Shown here in pieces: positions 17,381-27,069 of a stretch of DNA of 64,000 bases (positions within the stretch are counted from its first letter, which is position 1; every line of letters starts with the position of its first letter). A program made the translations under genes and the position numbers. Below the pieces are notes generated by a model that worked only from the letters and a program-made list of their open reading frames with translations, was not told the origin of the DNA and did not search any database. The stretch lies in assembly GCF_016495865.1 (NCBI RefSeq), contig NZ_CP054706.1:1550001-1614000 (forward strand), in the 5' to 3' direction. The stretch comes from Salicibibacter cibi. GTDB lineage: Bacteria; Bacillota; Bacilli; Bacillales; Marinococcaceae.

Positions 17381-17410
17381 GTCTGCCTTAATGGCAGACT
17401 TTTTTCTTTT
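17381..17410 (+). terminator. Terminator of the methionine operon
   Basis: Perfect stem GTCTGCC / GGCAGAC with loop TTAAT, followed by TTTTTTCTTTT. Confidence 0.9.
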
Positions 17411-17488
17411 GTACGTATAAATTCCGGTTTTTCTCGAAAAATAAAGGCAATGAAAGTAAGTTTAAGTGAAAAGAAGGAGGTAAGGCAA

Positions 17489-18466
17489 ATGGAAGGGAGC
17501 GTTCGCTACTTCCTTGCAACGCTAATCGTGGCAGGTGGCGTTCTGGGATTTGCCACTGACAGGGGTGAAGCCTTTAGTGATCAAATCATCCAGCAAGGTG
17601 CTACCGGAGATGATGTTGTAGAGTTGCAAGCCAGACTTCAATACATCGGTTATTTTGATCAAACCATTGATGGTGTGTTTGGCTGGGGCACGTATTGGGG
17701 AGTTCGTGAATACCAAGAGGCATTTGGAATGGAGGTGGACGGACTCGTCGGTTCGCAAATGAAAAAACGTTTGGAAAAAACAACGGAATATGACGAGCAA
17801 CACGTACAAGAAGCGTTGGAAAATGCGCGTGAATTCACCCATTATGGAAGCACGCCGAACGAGATACAAAAAGGACCGAAAGGAAGCGGCGAAGCAGAAG
17901 AAGAAAAACAGGCTCCCGAAGCTGAAGAAGCGCCGCCGGAAGAAGCGCCTACCGATGAAGAACCACCCGCTCCGGAAGATACGGCAGATGAAGAAGCCCC
18001 TGAACCGGACGCAGAAGAAGGTGCACAACCGGAGACAGGTGATGAGCAGCCTAATGAAGGACAGGACGACCAAGCGAACGTTCAAAAAGCAATGAATGCT
18101 CCGGACGGTTACTCGGACAATGATATACAGATTATGGCAAATGCGGTTCATGGAGAGGCGAGAGGGGAGCCTTACGAAGGAAAAGTAGCTGTTGCGGCCG
18201 TTATTATTAACCGTACCGATGATCCCGAATTTCCGGACACGGCAAATGAAGTTATATTTGAACCGAGAGCTTTTACGGCGGTTGCGGATGGGCAGATTTA
18301 TTTAGAGCCGGAAGAAGAAGCACGCGAGGCTGTTTTGGATGCGATTAATGGCCAGGATCCATCGAACGGAGCCGCTTATTATTACAACCCGGAAACGGCC
18401 ACATCGGAATGGATTTTTAGCCGTGATGTGCACACAGAAATCGGAAAACACGTGTTTGCAGATTAA
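17489..18466 (+). CDS. sleB: Spore cortex-lytic enzyme
   Basis: Lytic transglycosylase that breaks spore cortex peptidoglycan in germination. Order: a signal peptide (YFLATLIVAGGVLGFA); a peptidoglycan-binding domain with GATGDDVVELQARLQYIGYF and DGVFGWGT; a long linker at about residues 138-210 made almost only of Glu, Pro, Ala and Asp; then the cell-wall hydrolase domain with DIQIMANAVHGEARGEPYEG, where the Glu is catalytic, and AAVIINRTDDPEFP. The linker is longer and more acidic than I expect for SleB, fitting salt adaptation. Start at 17489 follows AAGGAGG. It is paired with ypeB, 14 bases on, as in all Bacillus spores. Confidence 0.94.
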   Translation: MEGSVRYFLATLIVAGGVLGFATDRGEAFSDQIIQQGATGDDVVELQARLQYIGYFDQTIDGVFGWGTYWGVREYQEAFGMEVDGLVGSQMKKRLEKTTEYDEQHVQEALENAREFTHYGSTPNEIQKGPKGSGEAEEEKQAPEAEEAPPEEAPTDEEPPAPEDTADEEAPEPDAEEGAQPETGDEQPNEGQDDQANVQKAMNAPDGYSDNDIQIMANAVHGEARGEPYEGKVAVAAVIINRTDDPEFPDTANEVIFEPRAFTAVADGQIYLEPEEEAREAVLDAINGQDPSNGAAYYYNPETATSEWIFSRDVHTEIGKHVFAD

Positions 18467-18480
18467 TAGGAGGTGATTGG

Positions 18481-19833
18481 ATGTTTCGAGCAATTCTCAT
18501 TGCTGTCTTATCGGTTGCCCTGATTGGGACCGGCGTGTTCGCGTATAACGAACACCAGGAAAAGGAAGCACTGGCGATTAGCCATGAAAACAATTATCAA
18601 AAAGCATTTCACCAACTCGCCTTTCACCTGGATCATATGCAAGACGAGTTAGGAGCGTCCTTGGCAACAAACGGCCTTTCCAACATGACCGGATCGATGG
18701 CCGAGGTGTGGCGAATTTCATCATTGGCACATAGTGATATGGGTGACCTGCCGATGGGTATCGTTCCGATAGACAAAACAGAAGAATATTTGTCCAATGT
18801 TGCTGACTTTACCCATGATGTCGCTATTCGGGATCGGGCCGATGAACCATTATCCGATGACGAATATGAACAACTGGAAACGTTTTATGAACAAGCGGGC
18901 GAACTATCCGGGGATCTGCGCGGCGTACAAGCCAATGTCCTCGCCGATGATATTCGTTGGGCAGATATCGAAGCGGATTTGGTGGCCAACACAGACCCCG
19001 GGGAAGGGACAGCCATCGATGGCATCCAACAAATCGATGAAAAAGCGAAAGGTTTTGGCGAAAATAATTGGAACGACGATACCGGATTTCCTGTCGACGT
19101 AGGAGAACGACTTGCGAATGTGGTGGAGGATAAAGAAAAATTTGATGAAGAAGAAGCCGTTGAATGCGCACGTGAATTTCTAAATACCCCGGATGAGGCG
19201 AATGCAGAGGTCCATGAACAGGGGGAAGGGCTTCCCTATGAAGGATATAAAGTTTATGTTGAAGATCCGGACGGGGAGAGCAATTACGCTGTGGAAATGA
19301 CGGCACGAGGCGGGTTGCCGACGTCGGTGATGCAAGACCGCCCGATTACGGAGACGAATATCAGCTTAAATGAAGCATCCGAAATTGCCGCTGATTTTCT
19401 CGATGAACGAGGATTCGATGATGTAGAGCTTGTAGACAGCAAGCAATATGATTCGATCGGAACCTTTCAATTTGTTCCAACTGTGAATGATGTGCGTTTG
19501 TATCCGGACGCGATCATTATGAAAGTGGCGCTTGACGATGGAGATGTCGTTGGCTATAAAGGAACCGATTACTTGGCGAATCATCGCGAACGCCACGATT
19601 TGGAGCCGGAGCTTGAATTGGAAGAAGCATTAGATGAAATACACGAGAATGTGGAAGTTAGAGAAGAGCATTTGGCAGTGATTGAAAACCAAACCGGCGA
19701 AGAAGTATTAACGTATGAGTTGTATGGAACGATGAACGATGACACGTATCAATTGTTTATCAACGCGAATGACGGGACGGAAGAAGACGTCAAGCGCATG
19801 CAAGGGGCAGAACCTGTCTACGATACATTGTAA
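18481..19833 (+). CDS. ypeB: Germination protein YpeB
   Basis: Partner needed for SleB to localise and stay stable in the spore. The first ~20 residues (FRAILIAVLSVALIGTGVFA) form a membrane anchor or uncleaved signal. A long helical region follows (NYQKAFHQLAFHLDHMQDEL), and the C-terminal part (about residues 220-445) carries repeated PepSY-type units, each with an ISLNEASEIAADFL-like helix. Length of 450 residues matches the family. A strong AGGAGGTG precedes the ATG. Expression in the forespore is expected from family knowledge, although I found no clear sigma-G promoter upstream of sleB. Confidence 0.93.
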   Translation: MFRAILIAVLSVALIGTGVFAYNEHQEKEALAISHENNYQKAFHQLAFHLDHMQDELGASLATNGLSNMTGSMAEVWRISSLAHSDMGDLPMGIVPIDKTEEYLSNVADFTHDVAIRDRADEPLSDDEYEQLETFYEQAGELSGDLRGVQANVLADDIRWADIEADLVANTDPGEGTAIDGIQQIDEKAKGFGENNWNDDTGFPVDVGERLANVVEDKEKFDEEEAVECAREFLNTPDEANAEVHEQGEGLPYEGYKVYVEDPDGESNYAVEMTARGGLPTSVMQDRPITETNISLNEASEIAADFLDERGFDDVELVDSKQYDSIGTFQFVPTVNDVRLYPDAIIMKVALDDGDVVGYKGTDYLANHRERHDLEPELELEEALDEIHENVEVREEHLAVIENQTGEEVLTYELYGTMNDDTYQLFINANDGTEEDVKRMQGAEPVYDTL

Positions 19834-19838
19834 AAAGG

Positions 19839-19876
19839 AACCGGCGAATGGTGATGGCTATTCGTCGGTTTTATTA
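19839..19876 (+). terminator. Terminator of sleB-ypeB
   Basis: Stem AACCGGCGAAT / ATTCGTCGGTT with one wobble pair, followed by TTATT. Confidence 0.75.
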
Positions 19877-20042
19877 CAACAACCCCGTTGTTAGTTTCAA
19901 TGTCGGATATAAAATTTAATATTCTTTTTTTTCGGCTAATAATAGCCAATCGTTTGTCTTGTATACGCTTGTATGGTAAGCTTAAAGCAGTGTTCGGGTC
20001 GCCCCGACATAATGATATCAGCTTCTACATACGGGGGACAAT

Positions 20043-20723
20043 ATGCACAAGATAAACATCGCCATTGATGGGCCGGCTGGTTCGGGAAAGAGCACAGTCG
20101 CGAAAGAAGTAGCTGCAAAACTATCGTATCTATACATCGATACAGGGGCGATGTATCGCTCTCTTACTTTTCGTGCATTACAAGCGCAAGTATCCGAAAA
20201 AGACGAACAATCGCTTATCCAATTATTAAAAGAGATGGAGATCACCCTCAAGCAACAACGTGATGGCGAAGTGCAGGTGCTTGTGAACGGAAAGCGGCTC
20301 GGAGAGGAAATTCGCACACAAACGGTTACAGCGAAAGTCTCTGAAGTTTCTGCCCATCGAAAAATTCGAGAAGAAATGGTGGCCAGGCAGCAACAGTTAG
20401 CGAAACAGAAAGGGGTCGTCCTCGATGGGAGGGATATCGGTACTTACGTACTTCCCGGTGCCGAATTGAAAATATACATGGATGCATCAGTGGAAGAAAG
20501 AGCGAAACGAAGGCATTTGGAGAATATAGAGAAGCAGCGCCCTTCGGATATCACCACAACGAAAGAAGCGCTTAAACGGCGTGACGAGCTTGACCGGGAG
20601 CGGCCGATCGCTCCTTTGCAGCAGGCGGAGGATGCGATGCTCATCGATACGACAAACGCAACGATCGAAGAAGCGGTCGAACGCATTTGTCTCATCGCCC
20701 GAGAGAAGGAGAATGAAGGTTGA
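20043..20723 (+). CDS. cmk: Cytidylate kinase
   Basis: Phosphorylates CMP and dCMP with ATP. The Walker A motif GPAGSGKSTVAKEVA is at residue 10, followed by YIDTGAMYR. The NMP-binding region contains VVLDGRDIGTYVLP, and the lid region has ERAKRRHLE and RRDELDRERPIAPL. Length of 226 residues is normal. It overlaps the following acyltransferase gene by one base pair group (stop TGA shares a base with ATG 20723), so the two are translationally coupled, as cmk and plsC-type genes often are. Confidence 0.95.
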   Translation: MHKINIAIDGPAGSGKSTVAKEVAAKLSYLYIDTGAMYRSLTFRALQAQVSEKDEQSLIQLLKEMEITLKQQRDGEVQVLVNGKRLGEEIRTQTVTAKVSEVSAHRKIREEMVARQQQLAKQKGVVLDGRDIGTYVLPGAELKIYMDASVEERAKRRHLENIEKQRPSDITTTKEALKRRDELDRERPIAPLQQAEDAMLIDTTNATIEEAVERICLIAREKENEG

Positions 20724-21318
20724 TGTTATACAGGATCGGTAAGCTGCTTAGCCGTGTCGTTCTATCCTTGGTTTTTTTCGCCAAAATTGAGGGAAAAGAA
20801 AATATACCCGCAGAAGGACCCGTCATTATTTGCAGCAATCATAAGAGCAACTTTGACCCTCCGTTGCTCGGATCTTACATCAAACGCCCTCTCCGATTCA
20901 TGGCGAAAGAAGAAATGTTCGCCTCAAAAAGGTCCGCGTTTTTATTTACAAAGTTGGGAGCCTTTCCGGTGAAAAGGGGGGGAGCGATCGCGGAGCCCTG
21001 CGGAAAGGAATAAACGTTCTCGGGAACGGGGAAATGATGCTGCTTTTCCCGGAAGGGAACCGTACTAAGACGGGTGAAATGAAAGAAGAAGGGCTTGCCG
21101 GCGCCGGCTTTTTTGCATTGAAAAGTGAAGCAATTGTCATCCCTGCGTATGTACGGGGGACTTACAAGCCTTTTCGCAGAATGTGGCTTCGTTATGGGCA
21201 GCCGGTTCCACTCGAGGATTTACGAAATGAAAAAGCATCATCCCGGAAAGTAACCGAACAAATTATGACCCACATCCGGATGCTGAGGGATGAAATGGAA
21301 GGGTTGCAAAAACGTTAA
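20723..21318 (+). pseudogene. 1-acyl-sn-glycerol-3-phosphate acyltransferase (PlsC family), frameshifted
   Basis: Lysophosphatidic acid acyltransferase interrupted by a frameshift. The first part, to about residue 88, has the catalytic box as SNHKSNFDPPLL and ends FPVKRGG. The frame then runs to a stop at 21011-21013. The second part continues in another frame with RGALRKGINVLGNGEMMLLF, LFPEGNRTKTG and PAYVRGTY. The break lies in a run of seven G at 20976-20982; eight G would restore one ~198-residue PlsC (KRGGSDRGALRKG). It could be a true mutation, a sequencing or assembly error, or slippage that still makes some full protein. Known bacilli have another plsC elsewhere. Confidence 0.85.
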
Positions 21319-21354
21319 CATCATTCTTTCATTTTTACTGAAAGGGTTTTGTAT

Positions 21355-21443
21355 AAGAAAACTTGGGTTATCGCCAAGCTTATAGGCGAAAGCCTTCGTT
21401 GCACTTAGGTAGGTAAGAAAGTTGATCTATACTTCTTACCTGC
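21355..21443 (+). repeat. Two-hairpin dispersed repeat, copy 4
   Basis: Forward copy between the plsC remnant and the S1-protein gene. Hairpin 1 is TTATCGCCA..TAGGCGAAA with weakened pairing; hairpin 2 is GTAGGTAAGAAAG/CTTCTTACCTGC. It ends about 30 bases before the ypfD ribosome binding site. Confidence 0.85.
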
Positions 21444-21488
21444 AAAAAAGAGTTTTGTTCCCGACAAGGGTAAGGAGGCAAATCGGCA

Positions 21489-22643
21489 ATGGACGAAGAA
21501 ATGAACAACGAAATGGCTAATGTGAAAGAGTTCAACGTGGACGATATCGTTAGCGGAAATGTAACGAAAGTGGAAGAAAAACAAGCGTTTGTAGACGCTG
21601 GATACAAAGTAGACGGCATCATACCGATTAGTGAAATTTCCAGCTTGCACGTGGAAAAAGTATCGGACGTTTTAAACGAAGGCGACGAAGTGGAGCTGAA
21701 AGTCATTAAATTGGAAGATGACGAGCTTGTCCTCTCTCTTCGCGGGGCACGTGCCGACAAAGCGTGGGCATCTTTGCAAGAGGCATTTGAACAAGAAGAC
21801 TTGATCGAAGCAGAGGTAGCGGAGATCGTCAAAGGGGGCCTTGTCGTTGATGTAGGTGTCCGCGGTTTCATTCCCGCATCGCTCGTTGAGCAGCATTTCG
21901 TCGAGGATTTCTCCGAATATAAAGGGAAACAGTTGGAACTTAAAATTATTGAAATTGATCCGGAAGATAACAAACTGATCCTTTCGAGAAGAGCGGTGCT
22001 TGACGAAGAAGAAGGTCACCGGAAAAAAGAAGTGCTTGATAATCTCGAAATCGGCGCAGAAGTGACAGGGAAAGTTCAACGGTTGACTTCTTTCGGTGCA
22101 TTCGTCGATGTCGGCGGGGTTGACGGATTGGTTCATATCTCGCAAATGGCCCATCACCGCGTAGAATCTCCGGGAGAGATCGTAAAGGAAGGCGAAGAAG
22201 TTCAAGTTAAGATTTTGGGCGTTGACCCGGAGAGAGAACGTGTATCTTTGTCGATTAAAGAAACGCTTCCCGGGCCTTGGACACTTATTGAAGGTCAGTT
22301 TCAACCGGGAGATGTTATTGACGGCCAAGTAAAAAGGCTTGTCTCTTTCGGGGCTTTTGTAGAAGTTGCTCCGGGAGTGGAAGGGCTTGTCCATATTTCT
22401 CAGATCGCCAACCGTCATATCGGAACACCTGGCGAAGTGCTTGAAGAAGGACAAGCGGTTCAAGTGAAAATACTTGATATTAACCCATCGGATCAAAGAA
22501 TTTCGCTCAGTATTCGCGAGCTGGAAGAAGAAGGGACTACTGAAAGCAAAGTTCAACGGGAATTTGAAGAGCCGGAGGAAGACCATACTGGTTTTTCATT
22601 TGGAGACATGATTGGTGACCAACTCGATAAATATCGTAAATAA
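21489..22643 (+). CDS. ypfD: 30S ribosomal protein S1 homologue (YpfD)
   Basis: RNA-binding protein with four S1 domains in 384 residues. They start near residues 11 (FNVDDIVSGNVTKVEEKQAF), 100 (DLIEAEVAEIVKGGLVVDVG), 185 (IGAEVTGKVQRLTSFGAFVD) and 270 (PGDVIDGQVKRLVSFGAFVE). Domains 3 and 4 are the closest to the RNA-binding consensus, with GLVHISQ repeated. This four-domain form is typical of low-GC Gram-positives, where it is not a strict ribosomal protein. AAGGAGG lies 10 bases before ATG 21489. A strong terminator follows, so it is probably transcribed alone. Confidence 0.92.
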   Translation: MDEEMNNEMANVKEFNVDDIVSGNVTKVEEKQAFVDAGYKVDGIIPISEISSLHVEKVSDVLNEGDEVELKVIKLEDDELVLSLRGARADKAWASLQEAFEQEDLIEAEVAEIVKGGLVVDVGVRGFIPASLVEQHFVEDFSEYKGKQLELKIIEIDPEDNKLILSRRAVLDEEEGHRKKEVLDNLEIGAEVTGKVQRLTSFGAFVDVGGVDGLVHISQMAHHRVESPGEIVKEGEEVQVKILGVDPERERVSLSIKETLPGPWTLIEGQFQPGDVIDGQVKRLVSFGAFVEVAPGVEGLVHISQIANRHIGTPGEVLEEGQAVQVKILDINPSDQRISLSIRELEEEGTTESKVQREFEEPEEDHTGFSFGDMIGDQLDKYRK

Positions 22644-22676
22644 CAATTGTTTTAGGACACAAAAGTGAAGCGAAAG

Positions 22677-22712
22677 CAATCGGCGAATCGTTGGATTCGC
22701 CGATTGTTTTCC
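22677..22712 (+). terminator. Terminator of ypfD
   Basis: Perfect 13-bp stem CAATCGGCGAATC / GATTCGCCGATTG followed by TTTT. Confidence 0.9.
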
Positions 22713-22720
22713 GCTTGGAA

Positions 22721-22800
22721 AATAAGACACTTTCATATCTGCATAAGTTGGGTGAAGCCTTCCTCAATAAAAGCTTGGCGAAAATCCAAATTTATCTAAC
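22721..22800 (-). repeat. Two-hairpin dispersed repeat, copy 5 (degenerate)
   Basis: Recognisable by CATATCTGCATAAGTTGGGTGA, AAAGCTTGGCGAAAA and TTTATCTAAC, but hairpin 2 has largely lost pairing. This looks like an old copy that is no longer maintained. Confidence 0.6.
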
Positions 22801-22878
22801 GTCTTTAAGTTGGCAGCCCCCTGTCTATGAATCTTTGTTCCTGTCCATAATGGAGGATGTCCGGACAGGAGGATTCAT

Positions 22879-23481
22879 ATGGAGTATGTGTTATTTTTTT
22901 GGTTCGCTTGGATGCTTTGGATTGTTGCCATGTTTTTTATGCAAAGGACTAAGGGACAGACCTTTCTTTCCGCTGCTATTTTGCTGGCGATCATCCATGT
23001 GCCAATAACATTATCGCTCGGCGTTGTGGAATTATCGGCAGCGTATGGGATTGTTATCACGCTTGCATGTGTATGGACCGGAGTTTTACCGGTTGCTCAT
23101 AAATGGAAAGTCATTGTACTTGCCGCTGCACTCATGCTTTTATATGCAAGTTTTCAGCTCATGGTTTGGTATAATCCGGTTATTTTTCTGCTTGGTGAAA
23201 CATGGATACCCGCTGTTGTGCTTTCCTTTGTAACGGTATTTTTTCATGGACATTCGGAAAGTCGGTATCCGTTGGTTCTGTTGGCATTTGCTTTCGGTGA
23301 ACTGATTGCTGCCGTTACCGTTATGCCGTTAACGGGAAACCTATACTTGGCAGATGCGTTTTTTTATAATACATTGGCCACCGTACTTGTCTTCCTGGTG
23401 TGTTGGCATTGGTTAGAGCAATTAACATGGAGACTGATTGGTATGAGCAATGCCAAACGATCAAGTAGCCTGCCGTTATAG
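22879..23481 (+). CDS. yphA: YphA-like integral membrane protein
   Basis: 200-residue protein made of about six hydrophobic helices with short loops, starting [20 protein letters not shown]. Position between ypfD and der is the same as yphA of B. subtilis, whose length is also about 200 residues. The family has no known function. The C-terminal tail is short and basic ([10 protein letters not shown]). The ribosome site GGACAGGAGG lies close before ATG 22879. Confidence 0.75.
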   Translation: MEYVLFFWFAWMLWIVAMFFMQRTKGQTFLSAAILLAIIHVPITLSLGVVELSAAYGIVITLACVWTGVLPVAHKWKVIVLAAALMLLYASFQLMVWYNPVIFLLGETWIPAVVLSFVTVFFHGHSESRYPLVLLAFAFGELIAAVTVMPLTGNLYLADAFFYNTLATVLVFLVCWHWLEQLTWRLIGMSNAKRSSSLPL

Positions 23482-23552
23482 ATGAGATGTGGCTGAATGG
23501 GAGAGAAGACGCGTGCAGCGCGTACAGATTGAGAACGAGGAGGAAGGCAAAA

Positions 23553-24869
23553 ATGTCAAAACCGACCGTTGCGATCGTGGGTCGCCCAAATGTGGGAAAA
23601 TCTACGATTTTCAACCGTATTGTCGGCGAGCGGATCGCTATTGTTGAAGACATACCGGGGGTCACCCGTGATCGTATATATGGAGAAGGAGAGTGGCTCA
23701 ACCGCATGTTTCATTTAATCGATACAGGCGGGATTACGTTTGATGAGGAGCCATTATTGGAACAAATGCGCCAACAGGCTGAAATTGCAATAGAAGAAGC
23801 GGACATTATCCTTCTGCTCGTGAACGGGCGTGACGGGGTGACAGCTGCCGATGAAGATGTTTCGAATCTATTGTACCGTTCGAACAAACCGGTAGTGATC
23901 GGTGTAAATAAGGTAGATAACCTCGAGATGCAGCCGCAAATTTATGATTTTTATCAATTGGGGCTTGGGGAACCTTTTCCAATATCCGGTGCACATGGTC
24001 GCGGAATCGGTGATATGTTGGATGAAGTTTTCAGCTATTTTCCCGCGAAAGATGACGGTGACCTTGAGCCTGACACCATCCATTTTGCCGTGATTGGCCG
24101 CCCGAACGTCGGAAAATCTTCTTTGGTGAACGCGATTCTCGGCGAAGAACGGGTGATTGTAAGTGAGGATGCAGGCACAACAAGGGATGCGGTTGATACC
24201 GGTTTTACGAAGGATGAGCAAAAATATCGCATTGTCGATACGGCCGGAATGAGAAAACGGGGAAAAGTATACGAAAAGACGGAAAAATACAGCGTGTTAC
24301 GGGCGCAAAGAGCGTTGGAACGCGCGAATGTCGTTCTCGTTGTTATTGACGGCGAGGAAGGCATCATTGAACAAGATAAAAAAATTGCAGGCTATGCCCA
24401 TGAGTCGGGCCGGGGTGTCATTATTGTCGTAAATAAATGGGACGCGATTTCGAAAGACGAGCGCACAATGGACGCATTTACAGATCAGATTCGCAAAGGA
24501 TTCGCTTTTCTTTCCTATGCGCCGATTGCCTTCGTATCGGCCAAAACGAATCAACGCGTTCAAAAAATTCTCCCTGTCGTCCAGCGCATTTCGGAAAACC
24601 ATCAAATGCATGTGCCGACCCATGTAGTTAATGATGTCATTCTTGACGCGGTTTCCATGAACCCGACACCAACCTCCGGGACGAAACGATTGCGCATTAA
24701 TTATGCTACCCAAGTGGCCGTTGGTCCGCCCACATTTGTCGTATTTGTTAATGATCCGGAGTTGCTTCATTTTTCTTATCGGCGTTTTTTGGAAAACAGT
24801 TTGCGAGAAGCTTTCGCATTTGAAGGGACACCTATAAAAGTGATTGCCCGTAAAAAAAATGACCCATAG
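23553..24869 (+). CDS. der: GTPase Der (EngA), ribosome assembly
   Basis: Double GTPase needed for 50S subunit assembly. The first G domain has [14 protein letters not shown] near residue 10, DTGGI and NKVD; the second has [14 protein letters not shown] near residue 185, [10 protein letters not shown] and NKWD. A KH-like domain fills the last ~85 residues ([15 protein letters not shown]). Start at 23553 follows GAGGAGG; a reading 22 residues longer has no support. Length is 438 residues, as in B. subtilis. It lies in the conserved ypfD-yphA-der-gpsA order. Confidence 0.96.
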   Translation: MSKPTVAIVGRPNVGKSTIFNRIVGERIAIVEDIPGVTRDRIYGEGEWLNRMFHLIDTGGITFDEEPLLEQMRQQAEIAIEEADIILLLVNGRDGVTAADEDVSNLLYRSNKPVVIGVNKVDNLEMQPQIYDFYQLGLGEPFPISGAHGRGIGDMLDEVFSYFPAKDDGDLEPDTIHFAVIGRPNVGKSSLVNAILGEERVIVSEDAGTTRDAVDTGFTKDEQKYRIVDTAGMRKRGKVYEKTEKYSVLRAQRALERANVVLVVIDGEEGIIEQDKKIAGYAHESGRGVIIVVNKWDAISKDERTMDAFTDQIRKGFAFLSYAPIAFVSAKTNQRVQKILPVVQRISENHQMHVPTHVVNDVILDAVSMNPTPTSGTKRLRINYATQVAVGPPTFVVFVNDPELLHFSYRRFLENSLREAFAFEGTPIKVIARKKNDP

Positions 24870-24892
24870 TTTTTAAAGCTGTTTCCATTATT

Positions 24893-24988
24893 TGGCAGGT
24901 AATAAAATATAAATCAACTTTCTTACCTGCATAAGTGCAATGAAGGCTATTCGCCAAGCTTTTATGGCGAAAAGCCAAGTTTTCTAAC
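24893..24988 (-). repeat. Two-hairpin dispersed repeat, copy 6
   Basis: Reverse copy between der and plsY. It includes GGCAGGTAATAAAAT with CTTTCTTACCTGC, ATTCGCCA/TGGCGAAAA and the end AAGTTTTCTAAC. It stops a few bases before the plsY ribosome binding site. Confidence 0.9.
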
Positions 24989-25015
24989 ACGGAGAGGGGA
25001 GGGGGAGCCTTAGCG

Positions 25016-25651
25016 ATGGATGTACTTATCGCCGGTGTGATGGCTTATTTGTTGGGATCGTTGAGTGTCAGCTATATCATTACGCAAAAAGTTAAGAAAG
25101 TCGATATCCGCCAATATGGGAGCGGAAATGCGGGAGCGACGAATACGTTAAGGGTGCTTGGAAAAGGTCCTGCAATTTTGGTGCTCGCACTAGACTGTTT
25201 GAAAGGTGTGATCGCCGTTTGGTTCGGTTTCTGGGCTGAAAGCTTATTTAGGGGGACGGGCCTTTCCCTTTTCGAAGGATATGAAGGGTGGGCTCCGGCA
25301 ATTAGCGGACTGTTGGCTATATTCGGTCATAATTGGCCGATCTATCACCGTTTTCGCGGCGGGAAAGGGGTGGCCACAACCATTGGTGTAATCGCGGCAT
25401 TGATTTTTTTTCCGGCCATCTATGTAGGAATTGTCGCGATTTTGGCAGTAGTGATTACGCGCTATGTATCACTCGGCTCCATCATTTTTGCGTTTGCTAC
25501 CCCGTTCCTCCTTTTCGTTACGATGAATTATTATGGACATCCGTGGCCTTATTTTTACCTTACTTGTGTCGTAGGTGCAATGTCTTTGTGGCGGCACAGA
25601 ACGAATATCCAACGGTTGGTCAATGGAGATGAAAGTAAACTTGGACAATAA
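25016..25651 (+). CDS. plsY: Glycerol-3-phosphate acyltransferase (acyl-phosphate dependent)
   Basis: Membrane enzyme that transfers an acyl group from acyl-phosphate to glycerol-3-phosphate, the first step of phospholipid synthesis. Conserved cytoplasmic loops are visible: GSGNAGATNTLRVLG near residue 38, HNWPIYHRFRGGKGVATT near residue 106 and LWRHRTNIQRL near the end. Five hydrophobic helices fit the family, and length is 211 residues. GGGGAGGGGG precedes the ATG. It is 29 bases before gpsA, which makes its substrate, so the pair forms a metabolic unit. Confidence 0.95.
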   Translation: MDVLIAGVMAYLLGSLSVSYIITQKVKKVDIRQYGSGNAGATNTLRVLGKGPAILVLALDCLKGVIAVWFGFWAESLFRGTGLSLFEGYEGWAPAISGLLAIFGHNWPIYHRFRGGKGVATTIGVIAALIFFPAIYVGIVAILAVVITRYVSLGSIIFAFATPFLLFVTMNYYGHPWPYFYLTCVVGAMSLWRHRTNIQRLVNGDESKLGQ

Positions 25652-25680
25652 GGCGTAATTCAACCAACGGGGGGCTATGT

Positions 25681-26694
25681 ATGGGAGCAAAAAAAGTGGC
25701 TGTTTTGGGAGCAGGAAGTTGGGGAACCGCCCTCGCGATTGTGCTCGCTGATAACGGACACGACGTTACGATTTGGGCGCGTCGTTATTCCCAGGCGAAA
25801 GAAATGAATGAGCACAAAACGAACGAACAATATTTGAGCGACGTCACTCTTCCGGAGAATATAACGGTGACGACGGATGTGAAAGAGGCGGTTAAGGAGC
25901 GCGATGCGGTTATCATCAGTGTTCCTACCTCAGGCATTCGCGAGATGACACGCCAATTGCTGGAAGCTAATCGAAAAATCCCACTTGTCGTTCACGCTAC
26001 AAAAGGGATCGAACCGGATACGCTTTTGCGGGTGTCGGAAATGATGGAGGAGGAGGGCATACACAAATTGAGTTCCAATTTGGCCGTGTTGTCCGGACCG
26101 AGTCATGCCGAGGAAGTGGCCAGGCGGCAACCGACGACGGTCACCGTTTCATCACAAGTGATGAATGCTGCCAAGATGAGCCAAGATTTGTTTATGAATA
26201 CCCAGTTTCGTGTATACACGAGTCAAGATATGGTTGGGGTAGAATTAGGCGGAGCGTTAAAAAATGTGATGGCCCTCGGGGTCGGACTTGCGGAAGGCTT
26301 GGGGTATGGAGATAACGCCAAGGCGGCAATCATGACGAGAGGAATCGCCGAAATGACACGCCTTGGAACAAAACTCGGGGCCGATCCGTTAACATTTGCA
26401 GGCTTATCGGGACTTGGAGATTTGATCGTCACTTGCACAAGCAAATATAGCCGAAATTGGCGCGCCGGATATCGGTTGGGCCGGGGGGTCTCACTCGATC
26501 AAGTGCTTGAGGAGATGGGAATGGTCGTGGAGGGGGTGAAAACGACACAAGCCGTCTCGCAATTGGCAAAAAAGGAAGGTGTCGAAGTCCCTATCACAAC
26601 TGCGATTTATGATTGTCTATTTAACGGCCAATCGCCGGTCCGAGCCGGACAATTACTAATGGACAGAGACCCTAAAAAAGAAACGGAACATTAA
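25681..26694 (+). CDS. gpsA: Glycerol-3-phosphate dehydrogenase [NAD(P)+]
   Basis: Reduces dihydroxyacetone phosphate to sn-glycerol-3-phosphate. The N-terminal Rossmann motif is VAVLGAGSWGTALAIVLADN. HATKGIE and LSGPSHAEEV follow, and the catalytic Lys lies in ELGGALKNVMALGVG; GDNAKAAIMTRGIAEM and GLGDLIVTCTSKYSRN complete the C-terminal domain. Length is 337 residues. It follows plsY directly, matching its role as supplier of the acyl acceptor. The start ATG at 25681 is preceded by GGGGGG. Confidence 0.96.
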   Translation: MGAKKVAVLGAGSWGTALAIVLADNGHDVTIWARRYSQAKEMNEHKTNEQYLSDVTLPENITVTTDVKEAVKERDAVIISVPTSGIREMTRQLLEANRKIPLVVHATKGIEPDTLLRVSEMMEEEGIHKLSSNLAVLSGPSHAEEVARRQPTTVTVSSQVMNAAKMSQDLFMNTQFRVYTSQDMVGVELGGALKNVMALGVGLAEGLGYGDNAKAAIMTRGIAEMTRLGTKLGADPLTFAGLSGLGDLIVTCTSKYSRNWRAGYRLGRGVSLDQVLEEMGMVVEGVKTTQAVSQLAKKEGVEVPITTAIYDCLFNGQSPVRAGQLLMDRDPKKETEH

Positions 26695-26804
26695 CGAAAT
26701 GCCCATTTCCCACCTCTCACCTCCCACTTCCAGAAACGCTCACACCTTTTTCATATCTTCATATAATGGGGATGAGTTATTAATATGGAAAGGGATGAGC
26801 GGAT

Positions 26805-27062
26805 ATGAGTCGTCATGATTCAATCTTTGATCATATTCAAAACAAAACAAATGTAGATCAAGGAGATTTGCAAAATTTGGCAAGCGCGGCCCAAGGCGCG
26901 AACTTTAAAGATGAGGAAACGGTTCGACAACTCATCCATGATGTGGCGCAAATGGCGGGTGTCCGAGTGTCAAAAGACAAAGAAGAATACTTGGTGCATG
27001 CGATTACCAACAACCAGGTTCCCCTAGATTTTGCATCATTAAGCGAACTATTTCGGGATTAG
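26805..27062 (+). CDS. Sporulation protein of the SpoVIF (YjcC) family
   Basis: 85-residue soluble, mostly helical protein. It matches the SpoVIF pattern: a short N-terminal FDHIQNKTNV, then DLQNLASAAQGANFKDEETV, RQLIHDVAQMAGVRVSKDKE and a final LDFASLSELF. SpoVIF helps build the spore coat late in sporulation in B. subtilis, where its gene is at another locus, so this may be a paralogue. Position before spoIVA places it among sporulation genes. An AT-rich CATATAAT lies upstream at about 26757-26766 and could be a sporulation-type minus-10. Confidence 0.8.
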   Translation: MSRHDSIFDHIQNKTNVDQGDLQNLASAAQGANFKDEETVRQLIHDVAQMAGVRVSKDKEEYLVHAITNNQVPLDFASLSELFRD

Positions 27063-27069
27063 TCCTTTT

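Noticed and set aside
21672..22586. 304-codon open frame on the minus strand opposite ypfD
   Set aside because: It is antisense to a clear S1-domain gene, has no ribosome site and gives a Phe/Arg/Asn-rich product typical of shadow frames.
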